Position numbers and translations under genes: made by a program
In this document: positions 1 through 5,816 of the stretch, in pieces
Layout: every line of letters starts with the position of its first letter
Numbering within the stretch: position 1 is the stretch's first letter
Notes under the pieces: generated by a model
Seen by the model: only the letters and a program-made list of their open reading frames with translations
Told to the model about the DNA's origin: nothing
Databases searched by the model: none
Assembly (NCBI GenBank): GCA_019347795.1
Contig: JAHWKS010000334.1
Location: forward strand, 1 to 6,594
DNA: 6,594 nt
From: Planctomycetota bacterium
Lineage (GTDB): Bacteria > Planctomycetota > Planctomycetia > Pirellulales > Pirellulaceae
Direction of reading: 5' to 3'

Positions 1-222
1 AAGGCCGCCATCGCAAATCGCTAGCGTCCATTCTCCCGAAACGGCGCGCGATTGCAATGTCGGCATCACGCGGTCATCGATTCATCGAAACGTAGAATGT
101 CCCCTTTGGCTTCGCCTTCCCGTGAACTGAAAAACGTCATGACAATGCCCGCATGGGCGCCGCGTCTCGCGGTATCCATATCCGCCCGGGGTGCTGACGA
201 TTCAGACGCGGGAAGGTTTTGA
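1..222. other. Upstream region without a supportable gene
   Basis: No recognisable gene is seen here. Plus-strand frame 2 is open from the left edge to a TGA at 128-130 and frame 3 to a TAG at 93-95. Neither short translation resembles a known protein tail, although one could be the end of an upstream gene. Two small GC hairpins lie side by side at 147-158 (4-bp stem GCCC/GGGC) and 160-172 (5-bp stem CCGCG/CGCGG with a 3-base loop). No T-run follows them, so they are not a convincing terminator. The region probably holds the promoter and leader of the gene starting at 223, but no textbook -35/-10 pair is visible. Confidence 0.5.
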
Positions 223-261
223 ATGTTCGTAGGCATTGCCGCGCCCGGCGGTGTAGAATGT
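92..261 (+). repeat. Two copies of a 9-base TAGAAT-containing word
   Basis: GTAGAATGT occurs at 92-100 and again at 253-261. The core TAGAAT is one base away from the sigma-70 -10 consensus. The second copy has a weak -35-like TAGGCA at 230-235 with an 18-base spacer. If that copy is a real -10 element, transcription would begin near 266 and the downstream gene would have to use the ATG at 304 rather than the one at 223. This is seen in the sequence only as a repeated word; the promoter role is speculative. Confidence 0.2.
211..216 (+). promoter_or_regulatory. Probable ribosome binding site for the vault-like gene
   Basis: GGAAGG lies 6 bases before the ATG at 223, a good Shine-Dalgarno match and spacing. 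It is the main reason for preferring 223 over the in-frame ATG at 304, where only a GAGG two bases upstream of the start is available, which is too close. Confidence 0.5.
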
Positions 262-2169
262 GGGGGCGTACCGATCGTCGCTGCGAAGTCTTGTCTTGAG
301 GCCATGCGGTACAAGTATCTGACTGCGTCCGGAGCGCTGCATGAGGGGGCGCCGGCGGAGCGCGCTTCTCGCGGCGATGCCCGGTCGGGCGCGGCGACAG
401 CGAGCCACACTTTGCATGCGGACGCGGCGCAGCCGATTCCGCTGAATGGTCTTGATGTTCCGCTGGAGATTGTCGAACTGGTTCCGGAGTCGGTCGCGCG
501 GGAATGTCGCGTGTTTCCGCTGGCGCTGCACGGCGAGACAATGACGCTGGCCGCGGTGGATCCGGATGATCTGGCGCTGACGGACCGGCTGCGGTTTCTG
601 CTGGCCAAGGACGTGCGGCTGGTGAAGGCTCGTCGCGGCGCCATCGAGCGAGCCATCGACCGGCACTACGGCCAGATCCAAGGAGAGTCGGCGGACAGCC
701 TGCTGCAAGAGTTCACAGACACGGCCGTCGACTTTTGCGAAGACGACCTCGCGCACGCCGCCCCCGCCCGCGGCGGAGCGGCGCGCGGCGAATCAATTCG
801 CGAATACCAGACAGGCCTCGCCGCGCCGGAAGGCGTGGTCTGGAGGCAGGCTGCTCCCGCGCGGCGAATGCCGGGCGCGGAGCGATCGCAACTTCAGGGG
901 AGACGCGGCATGTTTTTCTTCACCGTGGAAGAGGGGCAGAAGGTCCTCATGCACTGCCGAAACGGCACGATTGAAGTGCTCTCCGGCCCGTGTCGGCGGT
1001 GGATCGGCTCGCGCCGCTTCCAGCCGATGGAGCACTACGTCGCCCATCCCGGCGAGTTCCTCATTCTCCGCTTCCGCGACGGCCGGCAGCAGCACCTGAT
1101 CGGCCCGGCCGAGCTGTGGTTCGATCCGCGGGTGCATCTCTCGGTGGAGAAGGAAGACGGCCTGCAGGTCTCGGCTAAGGAGGCGGTGGTGGTCTACAGC
1201 CAGGCGAAGAACAGCGGGGCGATCTCGCGCCGCATCGTGTATGGGCCGACACTTTTCACGCCCGAGCCGGGCGAATGGCTGCACCGATTCTCGTGGCATG
1301 CGTCCCGGGGCGGTTCGCAGGGGGTGTCGAAAAAGCCGAACGCGCTGGTGTTCCACAAGCTGTGGCTGATGCCCGACCAGATGTATCATGACGTGCCCGA
1401 CGTGCGGACCGCCGACGATGCGGTGCTCACCATCCGCCTGATGATCTTCTTCGAGCTGCTCGACATCGAGCGGATGCTCGACTCCACGCACGACCCGATC
1501 GGCGACTTCGTGAACGCCGCCACCTCGGACGTGGTGGAGTTCATCGGTCGCCGGGACTTCGAAGGCTTCAAGCGCGAGACGGAGAAGCTGAACGAGCTGG
1601 AGACGTACAAGCAGCTCGCGCGCCGCGGGCAGCAGTGCGGCTACCGGATCACGAACGTCGTCTATCGCGGGTACGGGGCGCCGCCGTCCTTGCAGCAGAT
1701 GCACGACCAGGCGATCGAGGCCCGCACCCGACTGCAACTGGACCGGGCCACGGAGCAGCAGGCGCAGGAATTGGAGAACTACAAGCTGGAATGCCAGCTC
1801 CAACGAGCCGGCAAGCGGCGGACCGAGCAGACCTCCGAAGTCGAGCACGACCTGCAACTGGCGGCCAAGCGCGGCGAGGCCCAGATGCGCGAGGCCGAGG
1901 CGAAGCGTCGGTTCAGTCGCCAAGAGCGCCAGCGCGACGCGGACTTGCAGGCCGAAATCCGTCGCAACGAGGACGCCCGTCAGCGCGAGCATTTGACGGC
2001 GCTGAAAGAAATGGGAGTCGATCTGACCGCCTACCTCACCCAAGGCCGGGCCGACCGCGTGATCGAGCTCCGCGGCGGCGTCGATCCGCACATTCACTTG
2101 GACCGGTTAACCGAAGCGCCGGCCGACCGCCGCGACGGGAGCCAGCGCGCTTCCGATCAACTTCCATAA
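223..2169 (+). CDS. MshEN/T2SSE_N-type domain fused to a vault-like SPFH (band 7) protein
   Basis: Encodes 648 residues in four parts. Residues about 74-150 match the N-terminal domain of GspE/PilB/MshE ATPases (pattern LVPESVAR...VFPL...MTLAAVDPDDL, ending in IDRHYG). No Walker A motif or ATPase domain follows, and the RLG-type c-di-GMP-binding repeats of MshEN are not visible. A linker (151-229) contains LLQEFTDTAVDF. Residues 237-358 form about three beta repeats, each with a Gly-Pro pair (255, 294, 341). Residues 378-505 resemble the SPFH shoulder of major vault protein, including VRTADDAVLTIRL at 394-406. A Gln/Glu/Arg-rich coiled coil (about 490-592) and a tail (LKEMGVDLTAYL, ADRVIEL, PHIHL) follow. 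No signal peptide or membrane span is seen, so a cytoplasmic, self-assembling scaffold is likely. Substrate and role are unknown. The start is uncertain (ATG 223 or 304); residues 1-27 resemble nothing known. The domain calls are more secure than any function. Confidence 0.85.
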   Translation: MFVGIAAPGGVECGGVPIVAAKSCLEAMRYKYLTASGALHEGAPAERASRGDARSGAATASHTLHADAAQPIPLNGLDVPLEIVELVPESVARECRVFPLALHGETMTLAAVDPDDLALTDRLRFLLAKDVRLVKARRGAIERAIDRHYGQIQGESADSLLQEFTDTAVDFCEDDLAHAAPARGGAARGESIREYQTGLAAPEGVVWRQAAPARRMPGAERSQLQGRRGMFFFTVEEGQKVLMHCRNGTIEVLSGPCRRWIGSRRFQPMEHYVAHPGEFLILRFRDGRQQHLIGPAELWFDPRVHLSVEKEDGLQVSAKEAVVVYSQAKNSGAISRRIVYGPTLFTPEPGEWLHRFSWHASRGGSQGVSKKPNALVFHKLWLMPDQMYHDVPDVRTADDAVLTIRLMIFFELLDIERMLDSTHDPIGDFVNAATSDVVEFIGRRDFEGFKRETEKLNELETYKQLARRGQQCGYRITNVVYRGYGAPPSLQQMHDQAIEARTRLQLDRATEQQAQELENYKLECQLQRAGKRRTEQTSEVEHDLQLAAKRGEAQMREAEAKRRFSRQERQRDADLQAEIRRNEDARQREHLTALKEMGVDLTAYLTQGRADRVIELRGGVDPHIHLDRLTEAPADRRDGSQRASDQLP

Positions 2170-2207
2170 TCTCGCACGCACGCGGCGGCGCCAGTCGCTA
2201 CGGGCAG

Positions 2208-2232
2208 CTTTTCCGCACTTTCTTTTCCGCAC
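2208..2232 (+). repeat. 11-base direct repeat with a 14-base period
   Basis: CTTTTCCGCAC occurs at 2208-2218 and 2222-2232, separated by TTT. The copies are identical. Two copies are too few to call an array. It could be slippage residue or a paired protein-binding site in the convergent intergenic region. Confidence 0.5.
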
Positions 2233-2278
2233 GAAGGACTATGGGCGATCAGGGTCGGGTGCCAAAGGGATTAAGCCA

Positions 2279-2297
2279 GCGACGCAATGAACGTCGC
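2279..2297. repeat. Small hairpin between convergent genes
   Basis: GCGACG at 2279-2284 and CGTCGC at 2292-2297 form a perfect 6-bp stem with a 7-base loop. It sits about 50 bases past the minus-strand stop and 110 bases past the plus-strand stop. A weak bidirectional terminator is possible, but no U-tract follows on either strand. Confidence 0.25.
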
Positions 2298-2345
2298 CGC
2301 GATGTGCTGGGTAAAAAGCTGCTTCCCCGGACACGCCTGCCGAAT

Positions 2346-3287
2346 TCATTGCTTTAGGAGCGCGTCCATCGCCGCCTCTTCGTTCGCTGACAGACAAAGG
2401 AAGTAGTCCGCGCAGGTCACAACCTGCCCGTTATCGCCGTAGCGCAGCAGTACACTGAGGGCAAGTGGTTCGGCCTTCTCATGCGTGGGCGCCACTTCCA
2501 AACGGCAAAGGACACGGTAATGCATGGATACCACCAACCGGCCTTGCACGTTTTGCTGGACCGGGATCAGGGGGATGCGCGGCGCTGTGGCCAAGGTCAA
2601 TTCCTTGCCTCGCTCAACGGACCAGTCGTGTTGAGGGGCGGGTCTCGTCCCCTGAAAAACGCGCAAATGCCCCAGCGCATCCTGGTTGGAGCCGAGGGTC
2701 TTCAGAACCCGGATCTTCGAGGGCGTTCCGTTCTTGATGCCGATCCCGATCGTGGAGGTCCCACTGATCTGGAACCCGAGGCGAAGACGCTGTCGCCACG
2801 CGGTCAGCCACGCTACTTCCTCTTGTGGCGTGCCGGGGAGGTCAAACAACACTTTCTCCAACGCCGCCATTTCGGTTTCCACGTCCGCTGGCGTCTTGCG
2901 TTGGTTTCTCTTTCGCGATCTACGGCTCGCGCCGGTTCCAGGCTCCGCATCCTCGGCCAAGGCGGCCCTGCTCTCGCCGGCGCCGGTTTCCGCTGCTGTC
3001 AGCTCCCGGAGGAACTTCTGGTCATCGCCGCTCAGCCGCGAGATCGGCACGGTCACGGTCTTGCCATCCAGCTTTTTCAAAACCACCGCATCCGCTTGAG
3101 TCTCCACGAGGGTCGCTTCGATTTGGTAATTGCCTGTCTGATCGGTCCACGTGCGATTCACTTGGCTCTTCTCCGAAGCCGGCGGCGCGGCGGTGGTGCA
3201 AGGCAACCAGCCGAAGAGCACGATGGAAATGCACCCTACTATCAGCCTTCGGAAAAACTCGAAGCTGCATCCAAGAGAACTTTGCAT
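2346..3287 (-). CDS. Secreted SHD1-domain protein of unknown function
   Basis: From the ATG at 3287 the product has 313 residues. It begins with a signal peptide: Arg-Arg at 13-14, a hydrophobic core at 15-28, and probable cleavage around 33-37 (TTAA/PPA). An SHD1 (Sla1 homology domain 1) module follows at about 45-96, with WTDQTG at its start, LDGKTVTVP in the middle and LSGDDQKFL at its end. A basic stretch (121-131) leads to a domain of about 180 residues that I do not recognise. In fungi SHD1 binds peptide sorting signals; in planctomycetes its role in exported proteins is unknown. The frame runs open to an ATG at 3380, giving 344 residues, and that ATG overlaps the previous stop as TAATG, which would suit translational coupling. 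I prefer 3287 because GGGAG lies 10 bases upstream and because the longer form puts 45 residues before the hydrophobic core. It is the last gene of the minus-strand cluster. Confidence 0.8.
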   Translation of the reverse strand: MQSSLGCSFEFFRRLIVGCISIVLFGWLPCTTAAPPASEKSQVNRTWTDQTGNYQIEATLVETQADAVVLKKLDGKTVTVPISRLSGDDQKFLRELTAAETGAGESRAALAEDAEPGTGASRRSRKRNQRKTPADVETEMAALEKVLFDLPGTPQEEVAWLTAWRQRLRLGFQISGTSTIGIGIKNGTPSKIRVLKTLGSNQDALGHLRVFQGTRPAPQHDWSVERGKELTLATAPRIPLIPVQQNVQGRLVVSMHYRVLCRLEVAPTHEKAEPLALSVLLRYGDNGQVVTCADYFLCLSANEEAAMDALLKQ

Positions 3288-3297
3288 TCGTGTTTCG

Positions 3298-3302
3298 CTC
3301 CC
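3298..3302 (-). promoter_or_regulatory. Ribosome binding site favouring the 3287 start
   Basis: On the minus strand GGGAG ends 10 bases before the ATG at 3287. The competing ATG at 3380 has GGAG only two bases upstream, a poor spacing. This site and the signal peptide geometry together decide the start I chose. Confidence 0.35.
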
Positions 3303-3379
3303 GATAGACAGCCGGCCGCAATTGTCCGACGGCCGAGAAAACCCGTGTAGCGTTATTGCGTGAATTCGCATCACAATCA

Positions 3380-5788
3380 TTACTCCGCTTTCTCCAGGAG
3401 CTCCTTGGCCTCGGCGCCTTGTTTCCCCTCGGGATCCAAGCGCAGGACGCGCTCCAGGGAATCGACGTACTGCTTGCTGCGCGGGCCGGCGCGGCGCGCT
3501 TTCAGCAACAGATAGTCGGCCACCTTGATCGCGCGATCGTGGGCGCGCTGAAGCTCCTTTTGCGCTTCCTCATTCTTGGGATTGAGCCGCAGCACCTCGT
3601 CCAACTTCGCCCGGTAGTCAACGATCTTGCTGTCGTCGCCCATGATGCGCAAGGAGCCCGATTGCTCAAAGAGCTTTTGCGCGCGGACATCCAGCTCGGC
3701 CAGGGCCTGCTGGATCTTCGCGAAGCGCGCTTGTGCGTCGGGCGTCAGCAGCGCGCCTTCCAGTTGTATTGCGCTTTCGCGAAACTCCACCCATTGCTCT
3801 TGGGTGTAGTGCTGGCCTACGGTCTGGAACAACTGGGCGACGGCCTGATCCACGGCGGGCCGCACCATCGCCCGCACCTTGGCTAGGCTGGCGCGGTGCG
3901 GCGAATCGGGGTATTGCTTCTCGAACTCATCCAGCTTGCGCCACACATCCAGGTACTTGCGCTGTTGATGGAGGGCGCTCATCTCGCTCCAGGCTTCATT
4001 GTGGGCGTCCCAGCGAGCCCGCACCGCCAACCGACTTTCCCACTGCGCCTTCAGCTCGGCAGCCTTCTTCTGCAGTTCGGGATTCCCCACGGTTTGGGCC
4101 GGCTCCACCAGGCGAATGGCCGCGACGAGATCCCCGTCCAAGACCACATCGACGGCCCGATCGATCGCGTTCTGCGCCACTTCGTCGCCTTTGCTGCGCA
4201 GTTCGCGATCCACCAGGATCCAGCGCGGCGTGCCGCGCCACGGGTTCGCTTTTTCCAGGGCCTGGCGCGCCTGGGCGAGTCCCACTGCCACTTCATGGGA
4301 GTGGCTGGGAAGGAACAGCAAGTCGCCGACTTCGGAGTCCAGCGTGTCGAAGATCAGGTTCGCCACTTTCTGCAATTGTGAATTGTCAAGGCTGGAGGCC
4401 GCGCGGAACAACTGCTCCGCCTTCACGCAGTGCTCGACCAGATCCACCATTGCCTCGCGCCGGCCGTAGAAGCGAAGGGCCTCTTCGTAGCCTGCGCGAA
4501 AAGCCAACTCGCGGCCCAGGGACGAGGACTGAGGGCTGGCGATGGGCTTAGCGGCCAATTCCCGCGCACGCTTAAGCAGCGCCGCAACCTTGTCCGCGGG
4601 AAGGTCGGGCAACAACTCAAAGGCGACCTGCAACTGGGCGCTACGGGCCTCTAGGTCGTTTTCCGCGTGGCATCGCTCGGCTTCCTCCACGGCGCGCTTG
4701 CCGCGGGCGAAGCGAAGCTCCCGCTCCAGGCGACGCACCGTTTGGTCGCGCTGCTCAAACTCGGCGTCCTCCATAGGCGTGCGCAGGGCCTTGAACATGG
4801 CCTGGGCGAGCGCTTCCGCCGCGGCGGCGGGCTGGTCCTCGTTGATCAGTCGCTCGGCGTCCTCAAGCAACTTGGCGATTTGCGCCCGGCCTTCCTGGAC
4901 CAGTTCGAGCTGTGTGAAGCGGTGCTTGATTGCTTGAAAGCTGCGGCCATAGATGGCCAGTTCGTCGGGGTGCTGCTCGAACAGAGCTTGCGCGCGCGCC
5001 AACGCCGTGCGGCCCCCCGCCAGGTCTTGCCGGGTGACCGCCTCCCGCAAGTCGTCCAGCGCCGCGCGGAATTCCTTAAAGAAGGCCGGCGGAGGCGTCG
5101 GCCCCGGCTTGAGCTGCTCGCGCAAGTGCACGATGATCTCCTCCAGGCGCACCAGCCGCGGGTCGGAGTGGCGAATATTGAAATCCAGCAGCATTTGCCG
5201 CCACACCTGGGCCTGGACCAGGGCGTCGCGCAGATCGTCGCGCTCCAAAAGCTGCTCCACGGCTTCCAGCGTAATGTCGGGCGGAGGAAGCGGCAGGTCG
5301 CCGTCCACTTCCGCCGTGCCCGGGGGGAGTCTTCCGCTTTCCGCCGCCAAGGGATCCCACGTCAGCCAGCCGGCGTGAAGCACCAGCGAGCCGGGCGGCG
5401 CCAGGACCCAGGCCACGCTCAGCGAGACAATAGCCAAGGCCAGCGTGACGCCGGCCGCGAAGGAGCGCCGACTGAACCAGGGGTGCTGGACCAGGAGCAC
5501 GGAATAGGGAGCATCCAGAACCGCGCGGCGCGGCGGGCCGACCTCATCCAGCAGCGACTGCCCGACGCGGATCGACTTTTCCCCGCAGGCCGGACAGGCC
5601 ACCATGCCGCCGACTTCGCTCAGTCGGTAAGGAACCTCCTTGCCGCAGTGGGGACAGGAGACCGAGCCGGCCACGTCGGCCGCGCCCAGGGGTGCGGCGA
5701 AGATGGAGCGCGCCACGGCCGAGGCCTTCTCGCGGGGCGTACTCTTGCTTGGGGGAGGATAGCGCCAGGATTCCGAATCTTCCTTCAT
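3380..5788 (-). CDS. Zinc-ribbon, single-span membrane protein with large helical/TPR-like domain
   Basis: From the ATG at 5788 the product has 802 residues. A zinc ribbon lies at 45-68 (Cys45, Cys48, Cys65, Cys68; CPHCG and CPACG knuckles). After an Arg-Arg at 108-109 comes one transmembrane helix at about 110-130. A short Pro-rich stretch (154-170) precedes roughly 630 residues that are almost entirely helical, rich in Ala, Leu, Glu and Arg. Two TPR-like units near the end share VLRLNP and VLRLDP, at 732-737 and 781-786. By the positive-inside rule the ribbon is cytoplasmic and the helical part extracytoplasmic. No catalytic motif is seen, so a scaffold or assembly role is inferred. The frame can extend to a TTG at 5854, but that lies inside the preceding gene, so the ATG is preferred; its Shine-Dalgarno (GAG, 5 bases upstream) is weak. 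The stop overlaps the longer SHD1 frame by one base. Confidence 0.8.
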   Translation of the reverse strand: MKEDSESWRYPPPSKSTPREKASAVARSIFAAPLGAADVAGSVSCPHCGKEVPYRLSEVGGMVACPACGEKSIRVGQSLLDEVGPPRRAVLDAPYSVLLVQHPWFSRRSFAAGVTLALAIVSLSVAWVLAPPGSLVLHAGWLTWDPLAAESGRLPPGTAEVDGDLPLPPPDITLEAVEQLLERDDLRDALVQAQVWRQMLLDFNIRHSDPRLVRLEEIIVHLREQLKPGPTPPPAFFKEFRAALDDLREAVTRQDLAGGRTALARAQALFEQHPDELAIYGRSFQAIKHRFTQLELVQEGRAQIAKLLEDAERLINEDQPAAAAEALAQAMFKALRTPMEDAEFEQRDQTVRRLERELRFARGKRAVEEAERCHAENDLEARSAQLQVAFELLPDLPADKVAALLKRARELAAKPIASPQSSSLGRELAFRAGYEEALRFYGRREAMVDLVEHCVKAEQLFRAASSLDNSQLQKVANLIFDTLDSEVGDLLFLPSHSHEVAVGLAQARQALEKANPWRGTPRWILVDRELRSKGDEVAQNAIDRAVDVVLDGDLVAAIRLVEPAQTVGNPELQKKAAELKAQWESRLAVRARWDAHNEAWSEMSALHQQRKYLDVWRKLDEFEKQYPDSPHRASLAKVRAMVRPAVDQAVAQLFQTVGQHYTQEQWVEFRESAIQLEGALLTPDAQARFAKIQQALAELDVRAQKLFEQSGSLRIMGDDSKIVDYRAKLDEVLRLNPKNEEAQKELQRAHDRAIKVADYLLLKARRAGPRSKQYVDSLERVLRLDPEGKQGAEAKELLEKAE

Positions 5789-5816
5789 AGGATCTCGTGC
5801 TTGAGGTTGAACGGGA

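Larger units (their letters stand above)
2170..2345. other. Convergent intergenic region
   Basis: These 176 bases separate the stop of the plus-strand gene from the stop of the minus-strand SHD1 gene, so both transcripts end here. No ORF is supportable. The region holds an 11-base direct repeat, a 6-bp hairpin and a 9-base inverted repeat enclosing about 100 bases. No GC hairpin followed by a clean T-run is present on either strand, so termination is either factor-dependent or uses a weak structure. Confidence 0.6.

Noticed and set aside
66..179. Minus-strand small ORF starting at 179 or 140 and ending at 66
   Set aside because: Its last 24 residues read like protein, but neither ATG has a well-spaced Shine-Dalgarno and the frame is only the end of a long open shadow of the plus-strand gene. 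Not supportable without conservation.
793..2097. Long minus-strand ORF opposite the vault-like gene
   Set aside because: It is a high-GC antisense shadow: His/Arg/Leu-rich composition with no domain, while the plus strand has clear SPFH and coiled-coil features over the same bases.
2191..2212. Intrinsic terminator ending in TTTT after the vault-like gene
   Set aside because: The only stem directly before the four T's is 3 bp (GCT/AGC), too weak to call.
1635..2357. Plus-strand ORF overlapping the end of the vault-like gene
   Set aside because: Arg/Pro/Ala-rich frame-shifted translation of the coiled-coil coding region with no recognisable motif.
3222..3245. Lipoprotein signal (lipobox-like IVGC) in the SHD1 protein
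   Set aside because: The cysteine sits at the beginning of the hydrophobic core, not after it, so it cannot be a normal lipoprotein cleavage site.
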